A program made the position numbers and the translations under genes. A stretch of 42,547 bases of DNA from Prorocentrum cordatum (Eukaryota; Sar; Dinophyceae; Prorocentrales; Prorocentraceae), in contig CAUYUJ010008059.1 of NCBI GenBank assembly GCA_963575745.1, positions 1 through 42,547 of the forward strand. Reading direction: 5' to 3'. Position 1 is the first letter of the stretch. The number at the start of each line of letters is the position of its first letter. The notes under the pieces were generated by a model, which did not search any database, had not been told where the DNA came from, and was given only the letters and a program-made list of their open reading frames with translations. This document shows, one piece after another, positions 10,151 to 20,186 of the stretch.

Positions 10151-10520
10151 CGAGGAGCCCGAACGACTCACACCAGGACGACAGACCCCAACGACTCACA
10201 CCACGAGGAACCCGAACGAGTCACACCACAAGGAAGGGCCCCAACGCCTCACACCAAGACGAAGCGCCCGAACGACTCACACCACGAGGAGCCCGAACGA
10301 CTCACACCACGACGCGGGCCCCGAACGACTCACACCACGAGGAGCCCGAACGAGTTACACCAGGAGGAGGGGACCGAACGACTCACACACAAGCAGGGGA
10401 CTCACACCAGGAGGAGCCCGAACGACGTACACACAATGAGGGGCCCGAAGGAGTTACACAAGGAAGGACGAGGGGCCTCAACGACTCATACCACGAAGAG
10501 CTGGAACGACTCACATATCT
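10151..10520. repeat. CCGAACGACTCACACCA array, block 1
   Basis: About a dozen units of 25-28 bp share GAACGACTCACACCA followed by a variable CGAGGAGC or GGACGAGGGGC tail. Irregular unit lengths break the frames. Confidence 0.9.
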
Positions 10521-10661
10521 GCAACGCACACAGACGCGAACACTCGCATTATCTCTGGCGTGCCTGCATGTCCTCGAGCGATAGCCGCCACAACGCTGCT
10601 ACAACGAGGGCGGGGCCAATGGGGCAAGGAGTGAAACATGCATCCTAACAACAAGTGGCCA
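10521..10661. other. unique spacer
   Basis: About 140 bp with no similarity seen to the surrounding arrays and no coding signal. Confidence 0.5.
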
Positions 10662-11050
10662 ATCCCACCAGCCCTGTGGGCGTGAGTGGTTTAGCGAGCT
10701 CTCTCTGTCCTCAACCCCCCTTCTTCCCCTTCGGGGAGGGGTTTACCCCTCCCCCTACCCCCTCCCCCTGGGCCTGGAGAGGGGGTCCGGCGGGTCGTCA
10801 GGGGGGTCAATTTCAGCTCCTGGGAGGGCTAAAAAACGACGGCCCTCACGAGGATTCTGGCCCCGACGGGGGGACGGAGATAAGTCCCTCTCCTCTTCTG
10901 TGAAGCCAAAAACCTTGATTTTACTAAGGTTTTGGCCCCATGTTGGACTTCTGAGGGGGCAGCGCTCATCGTCCTTCATAGCAAAATCATTGATTTTACG
11001 AAGGTTTTGGCCTCATTTTGTCTTTCTCAGGGGGTAGCTCTTCTTTGCGC
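10662..11050. repeat. pyrimidine-rich module, copy 2
   Basis: Matches 9513-9904 from AATCCCACCAGCCCTGTGGG through the TTGATTTTACTAAGGTT pair to CTTTCTCAGGGGG. Copies start about 1150 bp apart, so the block with its downstream arrays is a large imperfect tandem duplication. Confidence 0.88.
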
Positions 11051-11560
11051 TTCTGAGGAAGTCGCAAGAGGCCCCAAGACGGCCCCAAGAGGCCCCCAGG
11101 AGGCTCCCAAGAGGCCCCAAGAGGCTCCAAGAGGCCCCCAAGAGGCCCCGCGAGGAGCCCGAACGACTCACACCAGGACGAGGGGCCCGAACGACTCACA
11201 CCACGAAGAGCCCGAACGACTCACACCACAAGGAGGGGCCCGAACGACTCACACCAGGACGAGGCGCCCGAACGACTCACACCACGAGGAGCCCGAACGA
11301 CTCACACCACGACGCGGGCCCCGAACGACTCACACCACGAGGAGCCCGAACGAGTCACACCAGGAGGAGGGGCCCGAACGACTCACACCAGGATGAGGGG
11401 CCCGAACAACTCACACCACGAGAAGCCCGAACGACTCACACCAGGACGAAGAGCCCGAACGACTCACACCACGAAGAGCCCGAACGACTCACACCAGGAA
11501 GAAGGGCCCGAACGACTCACACCAGGACGAGAAACCCCAAACGACTCAAATCACGAGGAG
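11051..11560. repeat. CCCCAAGAGG array, then CCGAACGACTCACACCA array, block 2
   Basis: About 100 bp of AGGCCCCAAG repeats (11060-11155), then about 15 units of the GAACGACTCACACCA family to 11560. The order is the same as at 9905-10520. Confidence 0.9.
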
Positions 11561-11754
11561 CGCTTTCTCTCCCTCCTCCTCCGCCTCGTCCTTCTCCCGC
11601 TCCCCCCACAAGGAGGATGTACAAGGAGGCGGGAGGAAGGAGGAACAGGGGAGATATGCGGGGCCAAGCGGACACACGCCTGAAAAACACGACTGTCGGC
11701 ATGCTCCGCAAGAGTTGCTGCTGTGAGATGGGCTGGTGGGGATACGCGAAGCGT
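11561..11754. other. unique spacer
   Basis: C/T-rich start (TCTCCCTCCTCCTCCGCC), then AGGAGGCGGGAGGAAGGAGG-like purines, then non-repetitive sequence. No gene seen. Confidence 0.5.
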
Positions 11755-12262
11755 AAAGAATTACGCTGCGTCCGCTCTCCTGGGGCCAGGATCCCTCGGA
11801 AACTACGCTGCGTCCGCGCTCCCAAGGCCGCGCTGCCTCGCCAATTACACTGCGTCCGCGCTCCGAGGGCCAAAATTTCACTGCGCCAGCCCCCCAAGGG
11901 CCACGACCCCTCGTAAACTACGCCGCGCCCGCGCTCCCAGGGCCACGATGGATCGCAAATTACGCTGCGCCCGCGCTTCCAGGGCCAAGACCCCTTTTCA
12001 AATTACATTGCATCAGCTCTCCCTAGGCCACGAGCCCTCGTAAACTACGCGCTCGCAGGACCGCGTTCCCTCGTGAATTACACTGCGCCCGCGCGCGCCC
12101 CCAGGGCCACGCCCCCTCGTGAATTACTCTATGCCGGCCCCCCCAGGGCCAGGATCCCATGTAAATTTCATCGCAGCCGCGCTTACAAGGACACGATGCC
12201 TCGGGAATTACGCTGCGTCCGCGCCCCCAGAGCCCCGATGCATCGTAAATTACGCTGCGTCC
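11755..12262. repeat. 42-bp repeat array, locus 3 (about 12 units)
   Basis: Same family as 3776-4262 (AAATTACGCTGCGTCCGC with a GGGCC core). It is more diverged, and unit length drifts between 39 and 45 bp. Here the array follows a unique spacer rather than a 12-bp block. Confidence 0.88.
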
Positions 12263-12379
12263 GCAAGCCCTCTTCGCCCTCGATATTTTTCGCAAATGGT
12301 TCCGCCGGCCCGTCTCTATTCGCCCCCGGGGGTGGAACCTCTAAACGAGAATCCTGGGCCGAAGCACTTCTCCTTGAAA

Positions 12380-12468
12380 CATGATCGACCCACGAAACCG
12401 GAAAGGAATATAGGAATGTAAGGCGTGGCAACGCTTCAAAGACACCTGATTGGACGACGGGCAAACGC
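12380..12468. repeat. recurrent ~89-bp block, copy 3
   Basis: CATGATCGACCCACGAAACC to GGACGACGGGCAAACGC. It is preceded (12263-12379) by a spacer with a Cys/Pro-poor C/T-rich stretch and a weak copy of the CCTGGGCCGAAGC segment. The composite module starts directly after it. Confidence 0.88.
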
Positions 12469-12861
12469 AATGCTGAGTGTATCGAACTTGATGTACCGTG
12501 CCGAGGGCTGTGCTGTGCTGCGCCGCGCTGAAGTTGCGATGTGGCATGCCGAGATTTTGCCCTATAGCGTTGTGGATCGAGTCCTCCTTTGCATCCGAGT
12601 CCTGACCGAACTGACCTGGATCTTAAGCTCGAGCTGCCTGCCTGGGCACATAGTACTTCCCCAGAGCTCATTGACAGGGGGCACGCGCCAGGCGACGTGC
12701 CAGGGGACGTGCAGCGGGGACGCACCGCGGGACGTGCCAAATGAACGCGCTACGGTTAGTGCCAGTGGACGTGCCACGGGACGCGCCAGGGGACGCGCCG
12801 CGCGACGTGCCACGGGGACTCCCACGGAACGCGCCAGGGAACGTGGCAGGTTGCAATGCTG
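12469..12861. repeat. composite GC-repeat unit (module plus 12-bp repeats)
   Basis: Module about 12469-12680 (TGAGTGTATCGAACTTGATG to TCATTGACAGGGG), then 12-bp repeats to about 12855. It is slightly shorter than the 432-bp units at 2557-3775. Confidence 0.88.
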
Positions 12862-13185
12862 ACTGCACTGGGGTCGCGCTCCCAGGGGCCCGACCCCTTG
12901 TAAATTGCGCTGCGTCCGCGCTCCCAGGGCCCCGATCCCTCGTACATTACGCTGCGTCCGAGCCCCCAGGGCCCCGATCCCTCGTGTTTTACTCTGCGCC
13001 CGCGCTCCAAGGGCTACGATCCCTCGTAAATTACATTGCGTCCGAGCTCCCAAGGCCCCGACCCCTCGTAAATTACGCTGCGTCCGCGCTCCGAGGGCCA
13101 CGATCCCTCGCAAATTACGCGTGGTCCGCGCTCCAAACGCCCCGATCCCTCGTAGATTACACCGCGTCCGCGCTCCCAGGGCCTC
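12862..13185. repeat. 42-bp repeat array, locus 4 (about 7-8 units)
   Basis: Units CTCGTAAATTACGCTGCGTC with CGCGCTCCCAGGGCC. The block order (89-bp block, composite unit, 42-bp array) reproduces that of the 2468-4262 stretch. Confidence 0.9.
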
Positions 13186-13560
13186 CTTGGGCATGCTGGG
13201 GCGCCCAGGGCCCTCAAGTTTTGCAAAACAAGCGTTTCGCTCGAGACATCCTCGACTTGTTTGCGCGAGGGGCGCACCATCCTCGAGCGGGCACGCAAAA
13301 ACTCAACATATTCACGGAATCCTGGGAAAATAAGCGAATTACTCGAGACATCCTCAAAATTGCACGCGTGACGCTTTTCCGCGTCGCGGTCGGAGCTCCG
13401 CACCTCGGTTTTCCACTGGCGTTTTGCTAAGTATGCCCCAGGTCCGCGGAGGATCCAAGCTGGGGGCTTTCCTCGAGCGGGCACGCGCGAACCAGAAAAA
13501 CTACTACAATGCGATGCTAGACACACCTCTTTTAAGGGGATATTCCTAGCGAAATCGTAA
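13186..13560. other. spacer with two copies of the GAGACATCCTC motif
   Basis: AAGCGTTTCGCTCGAGACAT (about 13228) and ACTCGAGACATCCTC (about 13337), plus a piece of the GAGGATCC...CCTCGAGCGGGCACGCGC element (about 13448-13493). No gene. Confidence 0.6.
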
Positions 13561-13567
13561 TGTTTAG

Positions 13568-13771
13568 GGGCACGGTCTCATTCAATTTGCAGCCTTTGCG
13601 AAAGCGATTCCAGACGATGCTACGTTAGCATTATTCAATCGATGTTATCGTATGTGTCATTTGTTTAAGGACTTTCGCAAGGATGTTGCCACTTTCGGCA
13701 GTCTTCAAGGCGCTGTAAGAGCCAATCTGGGAGGTCCTCTGTCATCTATTGAAGCACTTCAAAATCAATAG
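13568..13771 (+). other. orphan protein-like open segment (67 codons, no start Met)
   Basis: An open frame between TAG at 13565-13567 and TAG at 13769-13771, outside any repeat array. Its product (…FAKAIPDDATLALFNRCYRM, CHLFKDFRKDVATFGSLQ…) has a mixed, globular-looking composition, unlike the low-complexity frames around it. An acceptor-like TTCAATTTGCAG precedes the first part and a donor-like GCT|GTAAGA lies inside it (about 13710), so it could be an exon fragment. No family is recognised, and it could also be chance. Confidence 0.3.
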
Positions 13772-13957
13772 CATAACAACGTTGGTAACATATTGCTTTC
13801 TGGAAAGATGTCCCCACGACAGGGGGCGTAGTCTGCCGTGTTGGTCGCCCTGGCCTGCCGTGCTCCTGACCATTCTCTAACGGCGTCCCTAGCGGGAACG
13901 ATGTTTTTGACGTCAGAGGTACTACAACACCTCTGTCACCATCTTACTGTTTCGTGA

Positions 13958-14149
13958 ATGTCTCGGGCGAAACGCTCACTGTTTGGTCTCAGCACTGTCG
14001 CTGCCCCAGCGGCTCTTGCCCTGGGGATGGCCAGCACGGCGTCTGCGGCCACCTTGGGTTCGCCAACCTCTATATCCACAACTCATCCGAACCCTCGTGA
14101 ATTAGCGTTCGCTTGGCCGTCGTTAAAATTAGAAGGTCCATTCGTGTGA
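13958..14149 (+). CDS. short ORF with a signal-peptide-like N terminus (low confidence)
   Basis: A 63-residue frame. Its first ~30 residues look like a Sec signal peptide: basic start MSRAKRS, hydrophobic core LFGLSTVAAPAALALGMA, then STASA followed by A, a good cleavage site. The rest (ATLGSPTSISTTHPNPRE…) is Ser/Thr/Pro-rich and ends at 14149 without a domain. However, the ATG and first codons (ATGTCTCGGGCGAAACG) are an inverse copy of the dispersed GCGTTTCGCNNGAGACAT motif, so the start may be accidental. A real secreted peptide, an exon 1, or chance are all possible. Confidence 0.25.
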   Translation: MSRAKRSLFGLSTVAAPAALALGMASTASAATLGSPTSISTTHPNPRELAFAWPSLKLEGPFV

Positions 14150-14202
14150 CTGAAAGCTCTCTGACTCTGAACCCCGAGAACCGTCAAGTGACTGCTCGAA
14201 AA

Positions 14203-14286
14203 CATGTCGACACACAAACCCGGAAAGGAATATAGAAATGTAAAGCATGACAACGCTTCAAAGACACCTCATTGGCGACGGGCAAG
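14203..14286. repeat. recurrent ~89-bp block, copy 4 (orphan)
   Basis: CATGTCGACACACAAACCCG to CATTGGCGACGGGCAAG. This is the only copy not followed by the composite module. The ~225 bp after it (14287-14515) are unique in this window and lead into the split hairpin. Confidence 0.8.
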
Positions 14287-14515
14287 AAAAACTATTCAGA
14301 CGGTAAGTATCTTATGAGAGATGATGCGCTCCCTGAATTCGGTTCGAATTCTGGGCCAGCCACGAGTTAAGATACACACATATCGACCCGGAATGCGAAG
14401 ATGCAACAATCTAAAGTATTCAGCCGCCCGAAATCGGCCTGCTACCAGACCTGCGACGAAATTATTAGATGCACTCTTATGAAAAACCGTGCTTGGATTA
14501 TGCGCTTACTGGGAG

Positions 14516-14540
14516 CCGACGGTAAACCGTCAACCAGGTT
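14516..14540 (+). repeat. hairpin repeat H, left half, split by the LINE
   Basis: CCGACGGTAAACCGTCAACC and AGGTT. The partner half is at 20321-20340. The two halves share the duplicated 12-mer GTCAACCAGGTT (14529-14540 and 20321-20332). Confidence 0.9.
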
Positions 14541-14738
14541 TTTGCGGTCTTCGCGGTCGACTGCGCAGGCTTTCCAGTCTAGTCGGTAGCAAGGGGGCGG
14601 ACGCATCGGGAGCAGGCGAAGCCTCACCGATCCAAACGATCAGGAAGGCGGAAACCTAAGCTCTTATGAGGGTGCGAAATCAAGCACGCACGCACGACAC
14701 ACACACAAGCATGGCATGAGTGAGCAACAATCACTTAT
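14541..14738 (-). other. LINE 3' UTR and tail
   Basis: Runs from the RNase H stop (14739) to the junction. A GT-rich stretch (minus strand GTGTGTGTCGTGCGTGCGTG) is near the start. The last ~45 bp, ending GCGCAGTCGACCGC plus GAAGACCGCAAAAA, are nearly the same as the end of the remnant at 38630. No AATAAA is seen. The A-rich GACCGCAAAAA probably primes or follows target-primed reverse transcription. Confidence 0.75.
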
Positions 14739-15551
14739 TCACAGCATCTCAAATCCGAGATACGCTTGCACAACCCGCGGCAAGATAATAATCGCATGCT
14801 CAACGGCCGAGATCTCGGCATCAGTCACCGTCGAAGTTGGGTCCATCGAGAAAGCCGAACTATGCACCTCTGTCCAAATGATCTCGTGGCTGAGTGGTTG
14901 CCTTGAGATTCTCGATGCACGTCCAACACCCATCCAGCACCCGACCCCCACGCCGTCGCAAGAAACGCCACCACCGAATCCAGCTCTGATGGCACAGGCG
15001 CGAAACACCTGATCCAACTGTGGGGCGTACGGCCCTATCCTGTCCCGATACACAGGTGGCCTGCAGCGGGCCGCGTGAGTGAGTACATCTGCACGCATGT
15101 TCCATTCCCTGTATGTGTGGTCAACAATTTCCCCCCCGCGGGAGGCAGGTCTTATCCCAAATCCAGAACACATGTTTTCCAATTGGTTAATCATTATGTT
15201 AACCCTATCCTGATAAGCACGATTGAGCAGACACCCTAAAGCCAAGACACCACCAGCAGACTGCCCCCAGAGATGTAAACAGGGACCCCAAACGAGTCGA
15301 GGTCGCACACAACCTCCTACATAGTTTGCAGCGCAATACGTTTGGCCGGTTTGCCGTTGAAGGCTTGAGTCCCCTCGAGAGCCCCATGCGTTTGGAGGTC
15401 GTTTTGTGCAATCGTATGCACATCCTGCAAGGCCCCACACGGTGTGCCGCACCCGTTTCTTTGCCGGTAATAGCTCAACATAATCCGTGCACACACATGC
15501 TCGCAAAACTGTTGATAGCCTGAGTCCGTCGGCACAAAGGACTCCCACCAT
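14739..15551 (-). pseudogene. C-terminal RNase H-like domain of the LINE, motifs in permuted order, catalytic residues lost
   Basis: A 270-residue open segment. Numbering from its first Met: LHLWGQS (92-98) matches LELTGDS of the second element, with the catalytic Asp replaced by Gln97. HTYREWNMRADVLTHAAR (145-162) is the His/Asp helix normally near the C terminus of RNase HI. Only afterwards come RAGFGGGVSCDGVGVGCW (189-206), the first strand with its Asp replaced by Gly193, and STVTDAEISAVEHA (240-253), the Glu helix. The stop follows. Upstream in another frame (15613-15317) lies a Cys/His cluster (CGTPC…H…H), possibly a zinc finger. Two lost acidic residues and frame breaks indicate a pseudogene. 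Confidence 0.8.
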
Positions 15552-15552
15552 T

Positions 15553-17544
15553 TTAGTCCGTAGAATTCACTGAAAAGAAAACCCAACATCTCTGACCCAC
15601 AGCTTTGCCACAACTGGTGTGTCGTCGCTTCAGCTGCGATGCCTCCTGGAATCGAGTTATCCCCCGCAGGAAGTCTGAAGCATCTGCCCTGAGTCTATCC
15701 CACAGTGGGCCGTAAGCCACCGTAATCATGTGGTGGTCTCTCCACGTACGCTGCGTCGAAGATAGATCATCATGAACATCAGCCCGCAAGATCGAGATGA
15801 AATGAACAGCATCCCTGGCAGAATTCCACACCGTGCGCAACAAGCGCTGCACCAACGTCGCGACCCCGTACGTCCGAAACTGCTCTCTGGCCTCATGGCA
15901 CTGTCGTCGGTTCCAGTCCGCCATCGCCTCATCCTCTCTCCGTGGTCGTCGGAACATACGGCGCAAACACAAGCCCTCGAAAGCACTGAGCACGTGCACA
16001 GAGGATGCGTCTGCAGTACATGTCTCCAGACAATAAAGAGCCACACTCTGCACCTTATCCTGGTATCGACAAAATTTACCACGAATAGCAACAGCCCTAT
16101 TACGAAAGAAGTCCGCCTGACCGATGAAGCAAGCACGCGCCTCCTTAATACGATACTCAACATCAGGACGTGCAGGCAGTAGGTAGGTAGAGTAAATCTC
16201 ATGACCCAGTACTTTCATTCTACATACACGTCGAATACTGAAGCTCTGCCATTTCAGAGCACGCGGGATTGAGCAAGTCCTCACTAGCATGTATATATCC
16301 AGCGCAATCCGTCCTCGCGACCTCTCCACATGTCATATCAAGCAGGCTGCTGTCCTTCCATCTCACCCCCCAGTCGTGTAATGGTAGGGTTAGATCATGC
16401 ATCATCTGAGCCAGCACGGTCGAGGAGGACGATACAAGATAGCAGTTGTCCGCCCACGCAAAGTGGTTCACGACAATCCGTCGTTCGCACTCTCCACAGA
16501 CACCCTCCAGCACATACCCCACCCCCCGACTCAGTCACGAAATATTGGCCCCCACACGGCACATATGATAAGGTTGAATAGAAGAGGCCCCTCAGGGCCA
16601 CCCGTCCTGAGACAGACGACGTCCCAGTTGATTTCGTGAATCGCCATACCCTCGACCACTAACGACCCCGTAGTGCAAACCAATGGTGCAAGCAACGCAT
16701 ACTGAAGATAAGCAGGAATATTTGCATGACTCATAGCTCTCTTAGCATTTTGAAGGCTGCAGTGGTCAAACGCTTGTTTGATGATATCGGCATTCCCAAG
16801 GTGGACCGATTGATCGTTTCCCCAGATGTCCCCATGTTGTGCTAAAGCTTTGAGGGCACCCACAATCCCCACCGTCTTACGTCCCTCCTGGAAGCCATAG
16901 ATGCCCAGAGGTCTCATGAGCCCAGCCCGAGAAACGAACTGTTCGACCAAGACCACCACTCAAGCAGAATACCAGCGGCTCAGACTGTTTTGCAGACAGA
17001 GGTAGAGTGCATCTGTCAATGATGTCAAGCTGGGCAGCTCGGGCACGAAGGCAATAAGAATGCGCCCCCCGCCCTGCGGAAACTGCCGTGTCAAACGAAA
17101 TATCTCATCAAACATTCTAGCTACACTGCGCAGGGTCGCCCACGGCAGTGCCCCGAGTAGTTCGCAAGGCAGCCTGTCGGGACCTGCGGCGCGCATGGAC
17201 TTGAGACGAGACCGTGCCTGGCAGACCGCCGCCATAACCAGTCCCTCTGTGCAGCACCCGTCACATAGGTTCTGATACGCCTCCTTCCTCAACTCCTCCA
17301 ACATCTCCACATCCCGTCCCCTGACCTCCTCCAAAGAATATCTGTCTCTGGTATATGCTCTGATTTCCACCACCCACCCACCCCTGTCCTCTGATATCCG
17401 TCGCTGCGCAATAAGATGCCTGATGTTGCGACGTACTTTGCGCCGGCACGCGGGAGAGGACCATGCGGCCAGCGCCGCACGATATCCCCTCCGAAGTCGC
17501 ATCGCACGTCTGCGCACTGAGGGTACATCCACTGCCAGAGGCAT
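15553..17544 (-). pseudogene. reverse transcriptase domain of the LINE (broken)
   Basis: Minus strand. The fingers begin with AAGPDRLPCELLGALPW and ILIAFVPE, the usual start of LINE RTs. An in-frame TGA at 16960-16962 interrupts the frame, then GFQEGRKTV, motif A as NADIIKQAFDHC (Asp codon 16786-16788) and motif B as RTGGPEGPLLFNL (Gln of the usual PQG is Glu). A frameshift near 16530-16550 leads to motif C, FAWADNCYLV (16448-16450 and next codon): the usual YADD appears as WADN. GVRWKDSSLLDMTCGE is the thumb. Another shift near 16270-16320 opens the last part (to 15553), with RMKVLGHEIY. RNA-templated DNA synthesis would be its role, but this copy cannot be active. Confidence 0.88.
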
Positions 17545-17849
17545 ACGCTTCTGTCTCCGTCGCAGTATCTGCTGACAATCTGTAAGCTCAGCAGGTCTAA
17601 CTGGCGGTAGTCCCCGTCACGTCGTGGCAGTCGTGAATCGGAGTTCCTCACGCATAGTACAGGCCCGATCAGTAGTCGACACAAGGTCCCCGGGAGAACA
17701 AGTAGCATTGGCACCCCCTCAGACCTGATCGATTTCCTTCCGCGCCAGATGGAGGCCCCAAATTCTCGGTTTTGTCGCCCGCGACTCTTTTCACGAGCTG
17801 CCGTCGGGATGCTACGTTTGAGCAAACCTACACCTGAATCGCTAGAAGG

Positions 17850-18706
17850 TACCCTGAAGCAGGCAGCGGTTACTCTGACGACTACGATTTGTCTTTCCCC
17901 CATTGCTCATAATCGCCTCAACCGTCATCTTATCAATCGCCCACGTCCTGGGAGCGAAAATGCAATCAAGAACCTTCTTGCAAGTTCCCCAGCGAGAGGT
18001 TCCGAAACACTCCCAGGTTCGTAGTCGCCGTGGCAAGAACGAATTGGCAGCCCTCAACCCCAGGCGCCCTAAAAAGCAGAGAATACGCTCGCGAAGATGT
18101 TGTCGTACATCCCTCCGTTCCCGTTGTGCACCTGCCTCCTCACAGTTCCTCCTCTCCTCCTTAGTAGAACATCCCACCGCCTCATAGACAGTCCCCGCGC
18201 GGGAGCACTGCAACTGAGTCGATGGAGGTAGCTCGACATTGGCATCGAGCAGCACAGAGACGGTCGCACCTTTCAAGCGACCGCGCAGACTGAAAATAAC
18301 TGCCTCCAGTGTCCAAGACACCACATTGCACATCTACTGCATTTTCGACGCTGGGGTCGGGAGGATAAGCAGAAGCCACAATCACAGGAGCACTCCCACT
18401 ACCGAAGACCACCACACAGAATCGTTCGTACTGACACAGTGATTCACGCACACATGTACTCCATTCTTTGTAAAATAATAACCCACACTTACCGTCGCAG
18501 CTCACACGATACGATAAACCACAACGCCTAATATACGCATCGGATTTGCCTCCGAAGAGATTCTGGCATTCCTGAACACCCCAAATGCTATCCCGCATGC
18601 AGAGGCTCCCCAGGACCTCGTTCCCCTTGAAATTCGCCGATCCCGCGCGATTGAGGTTCCAGCTACCCAGTCGGATCCCCTTGAACGGTGCACGGCGTCG
18701 TCGTCG
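17850..18706 (-). pseudogene. APE-type (EEP) endonuclease domain of the LINE (broken)
   Basis: Starts directly after the ORF1 stop, in the same frame: RRRRAPFKGIRLGSWNLNRA holds the GSWN-type first motif, GVQECQ the metal-binding Glu (VQE), GKCGLLF and VIVASAYPPDP the middle motifs. A frameshift near 18330 moves to the frame with LLDANVELPP (the DxN motif) and KKVLDCIFAP (the DxI motif). Where SDH is expected, IMSNGGKTN is seen, so the catalytic His motif seems lost. This domain nicks target DNA in LINEs. The linker between 17850 and the RT start at 17544 is in shifted frames and is not resolved. Confidence 0.85.
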
Positions 18707-20019
18707 TCACATCCTCCTGTTGACTTCCGTCTCGATATCAGCCTTAGTCTTAGTGAAGGCAGGTACAGACTGATGCAATCTCGTGACACTCTCATTCGAT
18801 ACCTCCCAGGCCCCCCGCGCGGTGGTAAACTCGACCAGGAGAAGAGGCCCCTGACCGGCAACAGTGGGCACAGTCCATATACAAGATTTGGGCGGCCCCA
18901 TTTCCCCTCTAACAACAATGGCATCGATCCCGATCTGTGTACACATGCCCCGAAGCGCGCCGCAGAAGCGCCCCACGGCCTTGACGTGGACCCTCTTCCA
19001 CGACGGGCACTCGACACGAACCCTGAGCAGCTCAGGGTTGAAGATATGCTTCAGTTTCTCGATGAGGCTTTGTGGTGACGCAATCTGAATACCTGGAGGA
19101 GGAGCAGGACGTTTGGCGAGGGGCACCGTCACAAGGTCGACACAGCGCTTAGCACGCCATATGATGTCCCTATCCGTCCCTGGCTCGAATGTCACTTTAG
19201 CTGATCCAAACATGTAACGACCAGCGTTGATCCGCTCAGTACCGTCAACACACACGTGCACACGATCATCTTCTGAAAGACAAAGGGTTGTGATATTATC
19301 GATGAGCACCTTCACATCCTCCCACATGAGCATCTCCAGGGACCTACGATCCCTGCCGTTCCAGTCCGTGACCCATCCCTTGAGTTCAATACACGACGGA
19401 GAGGAGTAAGTACCTCCAGGAGCCTGATATCCACCCGTTCTGGTATTAGCAGGCCTCGTAGACGCATCACTCGCCACAGAACCTGCTCGTACCTGTCCCT
19501 GAAGTCCCTGGACGATGGTCTCAAGTTGATTTCGTTTGGCCTCCAAGCTGGAAATTGAAACGCCCTGCTTCTGAACCTGGGCCTGGACATTGTCGATTAT
19601 AGTACCCTGAACTCCTATGGCGTCCTGGATCCTCTCAGTATTGTCATCCATGTTATGCATGATCTGGAGTAGTAAACACTGCATGTCATCCTTCCCCTCC
19701 AAGGCAGCCATTCTCTCAGCCACCACTTCCTCACGAGAACGCTTAACAGGGGGGCACCTCCGTCTACAGACATGTCATCTGCATGTTCTGGCATCGCGTC
19801 GAAACAATCAGGACCGCATCCCCGCGAGCGCAACCACTGTCGAGACACCGTACGTTCGCTAAGTGGCACAGTTGGCCGTAAGTCACAGCTCTCCTTCTGA
19901 ATAACTTGAATGTGATTCCTGGGCGGGTGCCTTCCGTCAATATAACGTTTGAGATGTGTCGTGATAGGGACACCTGTCTCCGGATCCGTCGTTGTCAAGA
20001 GCAGCTGCCCGAATGCGTC
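18707..20019 (-). pseudogene. ORF1-like N-terminal protein of the LINE (one frameshift)
   Basis: An N-terminal segment from about 19997 (TTDPETGVPITTHLKRYIDG…) breaks at a C-run (6 C on minus, about 19745). The following frame starts VKRSREEVVAERMAALEG and stays open to TGA at 18707. Residues ~1-80 of the main segment form a probable coiled coil (EGKDDMQCLLLQIMHNMDD…), followed by a Gly/Ser/Thr linker and a ~230-residue domain with ELKGWVTDWNGRDRRSLEML and VHVCVDGTERINAGRYMFGS. It probably binds the element's RNA, as ORF1 proteins do. The start is unclear: no ATG is in frame before 19796, and a TGA lies at 20020-20022. The ORF ends …VNRRM-TGA, then the endonuclease continues in frame. Confidence 0.75.
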
Positions 20020-20186
20020 TCAATGAACAGGCACGTCGAAAGAATCCAAAGAATGAATGAAACCTGTCTCTGAATCCGTCTCACAGAACAAGCACGTGAC
20101 ACAATACAAGCAAGCAACAAAGAGAGGCGGCGGCTGGCTGTCGGTCGAGATGTCCACGAGGACCACGAACTCGCCATGGCGCGCCG

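Noticed and set aside
10151-11560. CRISPR-like look of 25-28-bp repeats
   Set aside because: Units are directly adjacent with no unique spacers, lengths vary, and there are no cas genes. These are ordinary tandem repeats in eukaryote-like DNA.
13563-13570. TTTAGGGG as telomeric repeat
   Set aside because: A single occurrence, not in tandem.
14339-14352. GGTTCGAATTC as a tRNA B box
   Set aside because: No matching A box or cloverleaf around it.
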